NCBI RefSeq assembly: GCF_004362825.1
Contig: NZ_SNXZ01000007.1
Span: 408,284 to 472,283 of the forward strand
Source: Labedaea rhizosphaerae
GTDB lineage: Bacteria > Actinomycetota > Actinomycetes > Mycobacteriales > Pseudonocardiaceae
DNA: 64,000 bases
Direction: 5' to 3'
The notes below the pieces were generated by a model that was given only the letters and a program-made list of their open reading frames with translations, searched no databases and was not told the origin of the DNA. Positions 52,101 to 60,327 of this stretch are shown here, in pieces (the first letter of the stretch is position 1; the number at the start of each line of letters is the position of its first letter). Made by a program: the position numbers and the translations under genes.

Positions 52101-53696
52101 ACTGTGGACGAATCGGGGTTCGTGGCGCCGGCGACGCCGGTGCAGCGGGCGCTGGCCGAGATCTGGGCGTCGGTGCTCGGCGTCGAGCGGATCGGCCTGC
52201 ACGACCGGTTCTTCGAGTTCGGGGGCGACTCCGTGCTCGGCATCCAGGTGGTGTCCCGAGCGGCCCGCGCCGGGCTCGGCCTGCGCCCGCGCGACCTCTT
52301 CGAGCACCAGACGATTGCCGAACTGGCCCACGTCGTGCGGGTGGTCGAACAGATCGCCGGACCGGTCGAGCTGACCGGCTCGGTGCCGTTGACGCCGATC
52401 CAGCGCTGGATGCTCGGCCTCGAGCTGGCCGACCCGGCGCACTTCGGCCAGTCGCTGCTGCTCGCCCCGGCCGCGGGACCGCTGGACGGCACCCGGCTCG
52501 GGGCCGCGCTCGGCGCGGTGGCCGACCGCCACGACGTGCTACGCCTGCGCTGGCGCCGCGACGGGGAGAGCTGGACGCAGGAGTACGCCGACCGGCCCGG
52601 CGTCGCGGTCGAGCGTGTCCACCTCGACGCGGACACCCTCGATCAGATCGTCGCCGACCGCGAGGCGGCGATGGACCTGGCCGAGGGACCGGTGCTGCGC
52701 GCGGTGCTGTTCGAGACGCCCGCCGGGTGCGAGCGGCTGCTGCTCACCTGCCACCACCTGGCGGTCGACGGTGTGTCGTGGCAGGTCCTGCTCGACGACC
52801 TCGCCGCGGCCTACGACGGGCTCCCGCTCCCACCGGTCACGGCGACGTTCGGCGAGTACGCCGAGGCGCTCGCCGCGCGGGCGCCGCGACCGGGCAGCGT
52901 GCAGGCTTGGCGCGACCGCCTCGCCGTGCCCACGGTGCCGGTCGCCGAACCGGCGGGGGTCGAAGGCGAGGCCCACACGGCGACGCGCGCTTTGCAGCCG
53001 GACGAGACGACGGCGTTGCTGACCACGGCGGGCGCCGCGTACCGCACGACGATCGACGAGCTGCTGCTGACCGCGTTGGCCGCCACGCTGGACCGGGGGC
53101 CGGTGCGCGTCGACCTCGAACGCCATGGTCGCGACGTGCCTGGCATCCCGGACGTGACTGGCACGGTCGGCTGGTTCACCACCATCCTGCCCACCACGCC
53201 GGACCTGTCCGATGTGGACGTCGAAGCCGAGCCGGGCCGGGCGCTCGCCGCGGTCAAGGAGCACGTGCGCGCCGCGCCGCCGGATGCCGAGCTGCTGCAC
53301 GACCGGCTGCCCCGCGCCGACGTGGTGCTCAACTACCTGGGCCGCCTCGACGGCCTCGACGGTGACCTGCTCCGGCTGGCCGACGGGCGCGCCGGCCGTT
53401 CGCGTGGCCCGCGCAACCGGCGACCGTGGCCGGTCGAGGTGGACTGCCGGGTGCTCGGTGGCCGCTTCGAGCTGACCGTCACCCACGACTCCGCGGTCGC
53501 GGCGCGCGCGCTCGCCGACGGCTTGCTCGCGGCGATCCGCCTGCTTTTGCGCCACTGCGCCGATCCGGCGGCCGGGGGTTACACGCCGTCGGACTTCCCG
53601 CTCGCCGACCTGACCGACGAGACGCTCGCCCTGGTGCTCCGGCAGTTCCGGGCCGGCCAAATGAGGGCTGCACAGGTGAGTGAGGAGAAGAAGTGA
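46146..53696 (+). CDS. hybrid PKS-NRPS: KS-AT-ACP-Cy-A(Cys)-PCP-E
   Basis: 2516 residues. KS (35-460; Cys205, His340, His376), AT (540-870; GQSLGE with Ser639, and MAFHS where malonyl-specific ATs have HAFH), ACP (Ser957, GGNSL), heterocyclisation domain with DMMSCDGRS at 1151-1159 in place of HHxxxDG, A domain (1570-1970; FTSGSTGAPKG at 1627), PCP (Ser2029 in GGDSV), and a C-terminal epimerisation domain (CHHLAVDGVSW at 2203, VVLNYLGR). The A-domain pocket residues read D-L-Y-N-L-S-L-I-W, the established cysteine code. The module therefore adds malonate, then Cys cyclised to thiazoline and epimerised. GTG start overlaps the previous stop. Confidence 0.93.
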   Translation: MTDLAARLASLTDSQRKLLAAKLGLTAEPAPAAEPVAVVGMGCRLPGGIDSPQNFWDALCAGRDLIGEVPPERWSADEWYDADPAAPGVANSRWGGFLDDVAGFDRRYFGIPADEAERMDPQQRLLLETAFAALADAGIPAASLAGTDTGVFMASMTDDYTWLQAADPAAVTVHTGTGTQRSILANRLSYELDVHGPSVALDTACSSSLVAIHLACQSIRTGEAEVALAGGVNVMASPVTTVIYAKLGMLAADGRCKTFDARADGFVRGEGAGVVVLKRLSAAQRDADPIWAVIRGSAIGQDGRTSGITAPSGPAQTALITRALRQAGVAPEHVRLVETHGTGTPLGDPLELEALAAALTGADSCRLGAVKTNAGHLEAAAGVVGLIKTALSLHHRIAPPVLHQQRRNPRIALDVTPFAIPVVPTPLPGGDDCFAGVSSFGFGGALAHAVLGPAPATPAVPQASGPQLITVSGRSAQAAKDLAAAYAEQLDGGDVAVADLAFTSVRRRDHHPHRIAVVAETAAEAATALRAAAPRRAAEDPAVAFVFPGQGAVEAGTAAELHRESEAFRAAVAACDEQFRRRSGFSPVTALFETEQFGDGSFDPADTRQSQAVQFTLHIGLAAHWAALGVTPAVVFGQSLGEVAAAHVAGALDLADAVAVVVARSELMARVQGKGASAVVELAEADVDRLGLAVAGVLSPTTTLVAGSVDDVRQALDRLAADGVFTHELRDARMAFHSPELAALAPELAAALRDIRPRPPRVPLISTVTGGPIDTADAAYWARNLAEPFRLPVALDDVAGRGVGCVVEVSAHPALRRAIGAVLPVTGSLTRGEPDRRAVLTSAAVLLTHGVELDLAALAPAGRVVRLPGYPWQHEEAWLPPRPVRRSGTAVVIPQPRERLEPPPEREREPEPEAVEDTDEFTDDVERLLHRLWTDVLVVEPELVRPDTNFFDLGGNSLKGFWLVRQISEALDVRIPMDRVADLLTIRDLAAYIRAADPERAPQVEPGTGDDGAPAADDARHEPFPLLPLQRAYWVGQSLELGGVAAKHYLEYELDGVDLDRLEAGWNRLVRRHEMLRAVIDADGTQRILATVPDYEFGRTDLSTSDDVQAELEALRARLTEPARGQDEWPLFEIHATTLPGGATRVHLSMDMMSCDGRSFAIISDEWRRLQADPAADLPPLTMSFRDFVLRHWADEEGANEDGAHEDDRAAEYWRPRLAELPPPPALPWAADPAELGKPEFRRRSARIGKDRWRALRTAAGKAGIGPSALLLAAFAEVLGTWSAQPRFCVNVTTFTLRTTHPAAADVVGDFTSNVPVAVDALAAPTLRERARLVQQRLWSDVEHVGRGGVALLAEANALRGDDAFRLGVPYVFTSLLAGDEDDDALVPFGWLGRRAHSVALTPQVLVDLQVMQDRGDLVLDFDTVDAMFSPGVVDAVFDALVGLVGALADDAATWELAPQSLVPDADLEARAAANRTDAPVPGGGLHEPFVRQAREHPERIAVRSSARTLTYGEVDAASEHVAQQLTEHGVEPGALVAVSMRKGWDQVVAVLGVLKAGAAYVPVDPDLPPERRQELLRRTNAAAVLTQPFGTVQGIDGVDGIVVDGTGAEPVDRPRPAGDDLAYVIFTSGSTGAPKGVAVHHRAAVNTVLDINSRFGVRPGDAVLALSSLSFDLSVYDVFGVLAAGATIVLPDADRAQDPAHWADLVTEHRVTLWNSVPALYGMFVDHLSGHDGSAPALRSVLLSGDWIPLTLPERSRAVLPDTELTSLGGATEAAIWSIHHPIGDVDPAWRSIPYGTPLANQRFHVYNAAGAPCPTWVPGELRIAGVGVAKGYHDDPERTAASFPVDERTGERHYRTGDLGRYRPDGTIEFLGRDDLQVKVQGHRIELGEVEAALRTMPGVTDAAVVVLGPRDGNRTLAAHAVGAGLTASAVRAHLAARLPGYMVPPTVTFWPALPLTGNGKVDRKRLAAAGHQSVESTASDDSTVDESGFVAPATPVQRALAEIWASVLGVERIGLHDRFFEFGGDSVLGIQVVSRAARAGLGLRPRDLFEHQTIAELAHVVRVVEQIAGPVELTGSVPLTPIQRWMLGLELADPAHFGQSLLLAPAAGPLDGTRLGAALGAVADRHDVLRLRWRRDGESWTQEYADRPGVAVERVHLDADTLDQIVADREAAMDLAEGPVLRAVLFETPAGCERLLLTCHHLAVDGVSWQVLLDDLAAAYDGLPLPPVTATFGEYAEALAARAPRPGSVQAWRDRLAVPTVPVAEPAGVEGEAHTATRALQPDETTALLTTAGAAYRTTIDELLLTALAATLDRGPVRVDLERHGRDVPGIPDVTGTVGWFTTILPTTPDLSDVDVEAEPGRALAAVKEHVRAAPPDAELLHDRLPRADVVLNYLGRLDGLDGDLLRLADGRAGRSRGPRNRRPWPVEVDCRVLGGRFELTVTHDSAVAARALADGLLAAIRLLLRHCADPAAGGYTPSDFPLADLTDETLALVLRQFRAGQMRAAQVSEEKK

Positions 53697-54472
53697 CCAC
53701 GACCAGCCACGGATGGGTGCGGCCAGGACCCGGCGTCGCGCCGCAAGGCAGGCCGGCGCGGCCGCGTCTGGTGTGCTTGACCTATGCCGGGCGCGGTGCG
53801 TCCGGCTTCGCCGAGTGGCCGCGGCTGCTCGGCGACACCGCCGACGTGCTCGCCGTGCAGTTGCCCGCGCGCGAGGAGCGGCGCACGGACCCGCCGGTGA
53901 CCGACATCGATGCGTTGCGCGGGCAGTTGTTACCCGAGCTGCTGCCGTGGCTCGACGGGCCGTTCGTCCTGTTCGGACACTGCATGGGCGGCCTGCTCGC
54001 CGCGAGCCTGGTGACCACCCTGGTGGCCCAGCACGACCGCGAACCCGCCGCCCTGGTGTTGTCCGGCACCGCGCCGCCGTGGCAGCAGGACGCGCTCGGC
54101 GACCTCGCGGCGATGACCGACGGCGAGTTCATCCGCGGCCTGCGCAAAGCCGGGGCGTTGACGCCCAAGCAGATCGCCGAGCCGGCCGTGCTGGCGTTGA
54201 TGCTGCCCGCCATCCGCGCCGACTACCTGTTGTTCGAGTCGACCCGGGAGGTGTTCGGCGAACCCGCCGCGCCACCGCTGCGGTGCCCGCTGGAGTTGTT
54301 CGCGGGGGAGTCCGACACCGCCATCGACCCGGACGCCATGCGGGCGTGGGGTGCGCTGACCTCGGGTCCGGTCGCGTTGCGGGTGTTCCCGGGCGATCAC
54401 TTCTTCCTCGACACGGCGGCCGCGGACGTCGCGGGCGCGGTGGCCGGGATCGTGCGCGAGGTGTGCCCGTGA
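53693..54472 (+). CDS. type II thioesterase with Cys nucleophile
   Basis: 259 residues, alpha/beta hydrolase of the editing-thioesterase family (YAGRGASGFAEWPRLL, LPAREERR). The nucleophile motif GHSMG is GHCMG, Cys97; the acid (GESDTAIDP) and His236 (GDHFFL) are intact. Type II enzymes remove stalled acyl groups from carrier domains. A Cys nucleophile is rare in this family and is known in some thioesterases that catalyse cyclisation rather than hydrolysis. Coupled by GTGA overlaps between the two NRPS genes. Confidence 0.87.
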   Translation: MTTTSHGWVRPGPGVAPQGRPARPRLVCLTYAGRGASGFAEWPRLLGDTADVLAVQLPAREERRTDPPVTDIDALRGQLLPELLPWLDGPFVLFGHCMGGLLAASLVTTLVAQHDREPAALVLSGTAPPWQQDALGDLAAMTDGEFIRGLRKAGALTPKQIAEPAVLALMLPAIRADYLLFESTREVFGEPAAPPLRCPLELFAGESDTAIDPDAMRAWGALTSGPVALRVFPGDHFFLDTAAADVAGAVAGIVREVCP

Positions 54473-57400
54473 CCACCAGAGACGACACCGTGAACACCGT
54501 GGAGATCGCCGACATCTACCGGCTGACCGGCACCCAGCGCGGGCTGCTCTTCCACACCCTCGCCGAGCCGGGGAGCGGCGCGTACGTGGAGCAGGTGCGG
54601 CTGCGCCTGCGGGGACCGCTGCGCGTTGACGCCTTTCGTGCCGCCTGGGATGAGGCGATCGCGCGCCACCCGGCGTTGCGCACCGGCTTCGTCTGGCAGG
54701 GCCTCGACGACCCGGTGCAGGTCGTCGCGGCCGAGGTGCGCGCGCCCGAGTGGCACCTCGGCGACTGGCGGGACACCACGCCGCTGGACCAGCAAGCCCG
54801 GCTCGCCGAGTACCTCGCCGCCGACCGGGCACGGGGCTTCGACTTGCTGGTGCCGCCGCTGGCGCGGTTCGCCTTGCTGCGCCTGTCCGACGACGAGCAC
54901 CTGTTCGTCTGGACCGCCCACCACCTGATCGTGGACGGTTGGAGCTTCGCCGTCGTGCTGCGCGAGGTGCTCGACCGCTACGCCGATCCGCACGCGCCCG
55001 CCGTGCCGGCACCGGGCTTCCGCGACCACGTCGCGTGGCTGTCCGCCCAGGACCCGGCCGAGGCGGAGAAGTACTGGGGTGGCGTGCTTTCCGGCCGCGC
55101 CGAGCCGACGGCGTTGCGGATCGCGCGGCCGGAGCCCGTGGTCGGCGAAACCTATGGCGAGCACCGCGTCGAGCTGAGCGCGACGCGCACGGCCGCACTG
55201 ATCGCCACCGCGCGGCGCCAGCAGGTCACGCTGAACACGGTGCTGCAGGGTTGCTGGGCCGTGCTGCTCGCGGTGTACAGCGGCGACGAGGACGTCGTGT
55301 TCGGCGCCGCCGTCGCCGGCCGGCCCGCCGAGCTGCCAGGTGCCCAGGACATCGTCGGGCCGTGCATCACCACGCTGCCCGTGCGGGTGCTGGTCAGCGG
55401 GGACCAACCGGTCGGCGCGTGGTTGCGGCTGCTGCAGGACGACCAGTCGGTGGCCCGGCAGTTCGAGCACCTCCCGCTCGCCCGCGTGCAGGCGGTGGCC
55501 GACGTCCCGCCCGGCACGCCGCTGTTCGAGACGCTGATGGGCTTCGAGAACTACCCGGTCGACGACGAACTGTTCGCCGGTGCGGGCGAGGTCGCCGTGG
55601 GCTTCGACGGCAGCTGGTCGTGTTCGCACTACCCGCTCACGTTGCTGGTCGAGCCGGGGGAGCGGCTGGGGCTGCACGCGATGTTCGACCGCCGCCGCCT
55701 GTCATCGTCCACAGTGGAGGGTCTGCTCGACCAACTCGGCAGCCTCTTGGACGCCTTCGCCGGGGATCCGGAGCAACCGCTGTCGCGGTTCGGTCCGGCG
55801 ACCGCAACAGCAGGCCCGGTCGAGCAGCTGGCCGTGCCCGAGGTGTCGATCATCGACCTCTTCGACGCCCAGGTGCGGCGGGCACCACGGGCGATCGCCG
55901 TGGTCGACGGCGACCGGGAAGTGACATACCGCGAGCTGTCGGAGTGGGCAGACGCGGTCGCCGCGCGGGTCGGGCCGATGCCGGGTGCGGTGCTCGGTGT
56001 CTGCGCGCACCGGTCGGTGGAACTGGTCGTCGGCGTGCTCGCGGCGCTCAAGACCGGCGCCGCCTACCTGCCGCTCGATCCGGTGAACCCGCGCGACCGG
56101 CTGGCCGCGCTGGTCGCCGACGCGGGCGCGGACACCGTCCTGGTCGCCGACGAGCTGGCCGATCAGGTGCCCGAGGCCGTGCGCGCGGTGTCGCTCGCCC
56201 CCGGTGCGGCGCCGGCCGAGCCGGTGCGGTGCGCGGCCGGTGCCGACGACCTGGCGTACGTGATGTACACGTCCGGCTCGACCGGGCGCCCCAAGGGCGT
56301 GGAGGTGCGCCACCGCCAGGTCGTCGCCCTGTTCGCCGCGGCCGCGCGGTGGGCCGGGTTCGGCCCGCACGACACGTGGTCGCTCTTCCACTCCTTCGCC
56401 TTCGACTTCTCCGTGTGGGAGCTCTTCGGCGCCTTGCTGCACGGCGGCAGCCTGGTGGTCGTGCCGCTGGCGACGAGCCGCTCGCCGGAGCGGTTCGCCG
56501 ACCTGGTGGAGCAGACCGGCGTCACGGTGCTCAACCAGACGCCGTCGGCGTTCCGCCAGCTCTGCCGGGCGGTGGCCGATCGCGACGGCCTCGACCACGA
56601 CCTGCGGCTGGTCGTCTTCGGTGGCGAGGCCCTCGACCCGGCCGGTCTGCGCGAGTGGACCGGCCGCTTCGGCTTCGCCGGCCCGCGTCTGGTCAACATG
56701 TACGGCATCACCGAGACGACCGTGCACGTCACCTGGCACGAGCTGACCGAGTCCGATGTGGACTCCCATGCCAGCGTGATCGGCGTGCCGCTCGCGGGCA
56801 CCGAGGTCCGGCTGCTCGACCTGCACGGCAACCCGGTGCCCGACGGCGTGGCGGGGGAGGTGTTCGTCGCCGGTCCCGGTCTGGCCCGCGGTTACCGCGG
56901 CGCGCCGGAGCTGACCGCGCAGCGGTTCGTCACCGCACCGGACGGCACCCGGCTGTACCGCTCCGGCGATCTGGCCCGGCGGCGACCGGACGGCGTGCTC
57001 GAGTTCGCCGGCCGCGCCGACGACCAGGTCAAGGTGCGCGGCTTCCGGGTCGAACCCGGTGAGATCGAGGCGGTGCTCGCCGCGCACCCGGCCGTGCACG
57101 AGGTCGCCGTGACGCTGCGCGAGGACGGCAGGCTCGCCGCGTACGTGGCGCCGGACGAGCGGACAGCCGGTGCGGCGCTGCGCCTGGCCGGGCTGCGGGC
57201 CGAAGCGGGCCCGGACGCAGAAGTGGCGGACCTGCCCGACGGCGCGACGATCTTCACCTTGAACCGGTCCGAGACCGACTTCATGGCCCGCGAGATCGTC
57301 ACCGACGAGGTCTACCTGCAGGGCGGTGTCACCCTGCCCGACGACGCCGTGATCGTCGACGTCGGCGCCAACATCGGGCTCTTCGCCGTCTGGGCGGCCG

Positions 57401-58452
57401 GGATCTGCGCGAACCCGGCGATCTACGCCGTCGAGCCGATGCCACCGGCGGTCGAGGTGCTGGAGCGCAACGTGCGTTTGCATGGCATCCGCGGTGCCGT
57501 CCTGCCGCACGCGCTCGGCGAGGCCGAGACCACCACGACGTTTTCCTACTACCCGTACGCCTCCGTGCTGTCGGGCCGCTACGCCAGCGCCGAGGACGAG
57601 CGGCGCGTGGTGAAGTCGTTCCTGGTCGGGCAGGTCGAGGCGCAGGGCGTCGAGATCGGTGCGGACATCCTCGACGAGCTGCTCGAGGAACGCCTGCGCA
57701 CCGTGCCGTACGAATGCCGGGTGCGCCGGCTCTCCGACGTGCTGCGCGAGCACGGCATCGACCGCGTCGACCTGCTGAAGATCGACGTCGAGAAGAGTGA
57801 GTTGGCGGTGCTCGCCGGGCTCGACGACGCCGACTTCGCGAAGGTGGCACAGGTCGTCGTCGAGGTGCACCACCGCGACGGCCGCCTCGAAACGGTCACC
57901 CAGTTGTTGCGGGACAAGGGGTTCCGGGTCGAGGTCCGGCACGACCCACAGCTGGAGCAGACGGGGCTGCACAACGTGTACGCGGTGCGCCCGGACGCCG
58001 GTCTCGCCCCGCCGGCCGGACGCCGGGCCCGGTGGCGTGGTCCCTCGGCGCTGGTGGCGGAGCTGCGCCGGGCGGCCGTGGCGGCATTGCCGGAGTACAT
58101 GCGGCCCGCGACGTGGACGCTGCTGCCCGCGATCCCGGTGACCGCGAGCGGCAAGCGCGACCGCCGGGCGTTGCCCGCGCCCGACAGCGCCCGTCCGGTG
58201 CTCGCGGGCGGCTACGTCGCGCCGGGCAGCGCGCTGGAACAGCGGTTGTGCCAGGTGTGGCAGGAGGTGCTCGGCCTCGACCGGGTCGGCGTGACCGACG
58301 ACTTCTTCGCCCTCGGCGGCCACTCGCTGCTGGTCACGCAGCTGGTGGTGCGGGTGCGCGACGAACTAGGCGTGCAGGTGCCGCTGCAAACCGTGTTCGA
58401 CGTGCCGACGGTGACCGGCATGGCCGAGGTGGTCGAGCGGCTGGCCGGCTGA
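54469..58452 (+). CDS. NRPS: C-A(Thr)-FkbM methyltransferase-PCP
   Basis: 1327 residues. C domain with intact AHHLIVDGW (His151-His152), A domain (from ~460; [11 protein letters not shown] at 600; A8 [11 protein letters not shown] at ~848), an FkbM-family methyltransferase inserted between A8 and A9 (~895-1165; [10 protein letters not shown] at ~961, [10 protein letters not shown] at ~1102), then A9/A10 (Lys in TASGKRDRR at ~1225) and PCP with FFALGGHSL. The pocket residues read D-F-W-N-V-G-M-V-H, one conservative change from the threonine code. The insert sits where N-methyltransferases usually sit, but FkbM enzymes typically methylate oxygen. No thioesterase domain; release needs a separate enzyme. 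Confidence 0.92.
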   Translation: MTTRDDTVNTVEIADIYRLTGTQRGLLFHTLAEPGSGAYVEQVRLRLRGPLRVDAFRAAWDEAIARHPALRTGFVWQGLDDPVQVVAAEVRAPEWHLGDWRDTTPLDQQARLAEYLAADRARGFDLLVPPLARFALLRLSDDEHLFVWTAHHLIVDGWSFAVVLREVLDRYADPHAPAVPAPGFRDHVAWLSAQDPAEAEKYWGGVLSGRAEPTALRIARPEPVVGETYGEHRVELSATRTAALIATARRQQVTLNTVLQGCWAVLLAVYSGDEDVVFGAAVAGRPAELPGAQDIVGPCITTLPVRVLVSGDQPVGAWLRLLQDDQSVARQFEHLPLARVQAVADVPPGTPLFETLMGFENYPVDDELFAGAGEVAVGFDGSWSCSHYPLTLLVEPGERLGLHAMFDRRRLSSSTVEGLLDQLGSLLDAFAGDPEQPLSRFGPATATAGPVEQLAVPEVSIIDLFDAQVRRAPRAIAVVDGDREVTYRELSEWADAVAARVGPMPGAVLGVCAHRSVELVVGVLAALKTGAAYLPLDPVNPRDRLAALVADAGADTVLVADELADQVPEAVRAVSLAPGAAPAEPVRCAAGADDLAYVMYTSGSTGRPKGVEVRHRQVVALFAAAARWAGFGPHDTWSLFHSFAFDFSVWELFGALLHGGSLVVVPLATSRSPERFADLVEQTGVTVLNQTPSAFRQLCRAVADRDGLDHDLRLVVFGGEALDPAGLREWTGRFGFAGPRLVNMYGITETTVHVTWHELTESDVDSHASVIGVPLAGTEVRLLDLHGNPVPDGVAGEVFVAGPGLARGYRGAPELTAQRFVTAPDGTRLYRSGDLARRRPDGVLEFAGRADDQVKVRGFRVEPGEIEAVLAAHPAVHEVAVTLREDGRLAAYVAPDERTAGAALRLAGLRAEAGPDAEVADLPDGATIFTLNRSETDFMAREIVTDEVYLQGGVTLPDDAVIVDVGANIGLFAVWAAGICANPAIYAVEPMPPAVEVLERNVRLHGIRGAVLPHALGEAETTTTFSYYPYASVLSGRYASAEDERRVVKSFLVGQVEAQGVEIGADILDELLEERLRTVPYECRVRRLSDVLREHGIDRVDLLKIDVEKSELAVLAGLDDADFAKVAQVVVEVHHRDGRLETVTQLLRDKGFRVEVRHDPQLEQTGLHNVYAVRPDAGLAPPAGRRARWRGPSALVAELRRAAVAALPEYMRPATWTLLPAIPVTASGKRDRRALPAPDSARPVLAGGYVAPGSALEQRLCQVWQEVLGLDRVGVTDDFFALGGHSLLVTQLVVRVRDELGVQVPLQTVFDVPTVTGMAEVVERLAG

Positions 58453-59157
58453 GCGGACCGGCACACCGGGCACGATGCCGTGCCGGAACGCGTACGCGAT
58501 GGCCTGGGCCCGGCTGCTCAGGCCGAGCTTGCCCAGCAGGTGGTGCACGTGCGAGCGGACGGTCGTCTCGGTGACGCCGAGGCGGGCGGCGACCTCCGCG
58601 CTGCTGCCGCCCATCGCCAACAGGCGCAGCACCTGGCGTTCGCGGTGGCTCAGGTCGTCGTGCACGGTGGGCGTAGCAGGCGCCTCGCCGCCGACGTAGG
58701 CGTCGATCACCGCCTTGGCGCCGCACGGGCAGAGCACGGCGCCGCCGTCGGCGACCACGCGCACGGCGTGCTGCAACTCCGGCGCGGAGGCGTCGGGGCT
58801 CAGGAACGCCTGCGCGCCAACGCGCACCGCGGCGAGCACGGTGTGCGGTTCGTGGTCCTGGCTCAGCACGATCACCCGCGGCGCGGGGTCGGTGTCGAGC
58901 GCGCTGATCGCGCTGACGGTGTCGAGTTCGGCGGTGCCCGCGTCCCCGGAGAGCCCGACCAGCACGAGGTCGGCGCGGCACTCGTGCACCCGGCGGGCGA
59001 GCAGGCGCCGGGAGCCGCCCTCACCCACCACGTCGATCCACGGCGTCGCGGCGAGCACGCTGCGCAGACCGATCAGCGCCAGGTGGTACGGGTGGTACAG
59101 GTACAACCGGATGCGGTCCGGTCCGTCCCCAGGCGTGGCTGTTCTCCTCTGTGGCAC
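58366..59157 (-). CDS. LuxR/NarL-type regulator with non-canonical receiver
   Basis: 263 residues: receiver-like domain (18-140) and LuxR helix-turn-helix (~170-232; LSHRERQVLRLLAMGGSSAEVAARLG split around the turn). The phosphoacceptor region reads DLVLVGLSGD, with Gly where the Asp should be, and the N-terminal acidic pair is replaced by YHPYH, so normal phosphorylation is not expected. No histidine kinase is nearby. It is the only transcription factor in the window and probably controls the cluster. GTG 59157 start is uncertain. The C-terminal ~29 codons run antisense into the NRPS gene (87-base overlap). Confidence 0.85.
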   Translation of the reverse strand: MPQRRTATPGDGPDRIRLYLYHPYHLALIGLRSVLAATPWIDVVGEGGSRRLLARRVHECRADLVLVGLSGDAGTAELDTVSAISALDTDPAPRVIVLSQDHEPHTVLAAVRVGAQAFLSPDASAPELQHAVRVVADGGAVLCPCGAKAVIDAYVGGEAPATPTVHDDLSHRERQVLRLLAMGGSSAEVAARLGVTETTVRSHVHHLLGKLGLSSRAQAIAYAFRHGIVPGVPVRSAGQPLDHLGHAGHRRHVEHGLQRHLHA

Positions 59158-59253
59158 GCGATCTGTCCCCCATCATGCCCAGCGCGGGCGCGCGGACGTA
59201 ACCGATGGTACTGAGACGATCTTGGTGGTGCCGCTCAGCCGGGTGGCCTTCAC

Positions 59254-59269
59254 TCGAACGGCCGTTCGA
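59254..59269. promoter_or_regulatory. perfect 16-bp palindrome between methyltransferase and regulator genes
   Basis: TCGAACGGCCGTTCGA reads the same on both strands with no spacer. It lies 8 bases beyond the methyltransferase stop and ~97 bases upstream of the regulator start. Lack of a loop favours an operator, possibly for autoregulation by the LuxR-type protein, over a terminator. Confidence 0.4.
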
Positions 59270-59277
59270 CCCTCACC

Positions 59278-60327
59278 CTACGTGGAGCACACGAACAGGC
59301 AGTTCTGTGCGCGCGGCGAATCGAGCACGACCACGTCGGGGAAGCCGGCCGCCCGCAGCATGTCGCTCGCGCGCTCGATGCCCCACATCGCGCCGAGCCC
59401 CGCGCCACCCTCGGCGAGGGAGACGGTGGTGCAGTACATCAGGCTGATGGCGTAGCAGAGCGGCGCCAGCGGGTGGCCCACGTTCTTGTCGAGGTCGCTC
59501 GAGAACTTCGCGTCGACCATGACGAACACGCCGCCGGGGACGAGCGCCGCGCGGACCCGGCGCAGCACCTCATCGGGGTCCTGCTGGTCGTGGATCGCGT
59601 CGAAGGCGACGATGACGTCGTAGGCCGGGTCGGCGGGCAGCGCGGCGGCGTCGGCAACGACGAACGTGGCGTTGGGCAGGTCCTCGGTCGCGGCGCGGGC
59701 GGTCGCGACCTGCTCGGCGTCGATGTCCAGGCCCGTGAACCGCGACGCGGGAAATGCCCGCGCTGCAACGCGAACGGCGTGCCCGCTGCCGCAGCCGAGG
59801 TCGAGCACCGCGGCGCCGGCCCGCAGCCGGTCGACGAGCCCGGGCACGGCGGCGAGGAAGCCGTCGACGAGCTGTTCCTCATAGATGCGCCGCCACGAGT
59901 CGCCGGGCACCGCGCCGACAGCGTCGAAGTGCGGCCGGAAGGCGGCGTGCGGCACCCCGCCGCCTTCGGTGAAGCACCGTTCGAGCTCGGGCAGCGCGCC
60001 GCCGAACGCGCGGAGCATGGACGTCATGGGCGCGAGGTTGGCCGCGGTCTCGCCGGTGAGGAAGGGCGCGTGCGCGTCGGGCAGGGAATACCGGTCGGTC
60101 CGGGGGTCGTGGTCGAAGAACCCGCCGGTGACCATCGCCCCAAGCCATTCACGCACGTAGCGTTCGTGCACGCCCGCCCGTTCGGCGAGTTCGGCACTCG
60201 TCGCCGGCCCGGCCACAGCCGCCTCGAACAACCCGGTCCGATATCCGACACTGATCATCAGCGTCATGGCGCCACCCGTCAGCGTCGCCACCATCCGCTC
60301 GGCGAACGCCGCCCGATCGTCGGTCAT
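59278..60327 (-). CDS. class I SAM-dependent methyltransferase
   Basis: 349 residues. N-terminal winged-helix-like region (ERMVATLTGGAMTLMISVGYRTGLFEAA split with the AELAERAGVHERYVREWLGAM helices) and a Rossmann domain with VLDLGCGSGHAVRV and LDIDAEQV. ATG 60327 is preferred over TTG 60348. It is the outermost gene of the biosynthetic region on the minus strand, upstream of the regulator. Substrate unknown; a tailoring O- or N-methylation is likely. Confidence 0.83.
   Translation of the reverse strand: MTDDRAAFAERMVATLTGGAMTLMISVGYRTGLFEAAVAGPATSAELAERAGVHERYVREWLGAMVTGGFFDHDPRTDRYSLPDAHAPFLTGETAANLAPMTSMLRAFGGALPELERCFTEGGGVPHAAFRPHFDAVGAVPGDSWRRIYEEQLVDGFLAAVPGLVDRLRAGAAVLDLGCGSGHAVRVAARAFPASRFTGLDIDAEQVATARAATEDLPNATFVVADAAALPADPAYDVIVAFDAIHDQQDPDEVLRRVRAALVPGGVFVMVDAKFSSDLDKNVGHPLAPLCYAISLMYCTTVSLAEGGAGLGAMWGIERASDMLRAAGFPDVVVLDSPRAQNCLFVCST

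Noticed and set aside
48357..52532. Very long minus-strand ORF (1391 residues) opposite the PKS-NRPS
   Set aside because: Antisense shadow caused by GC-rich third positions; composition rich in Arg, His, Gly and no domain recognised.
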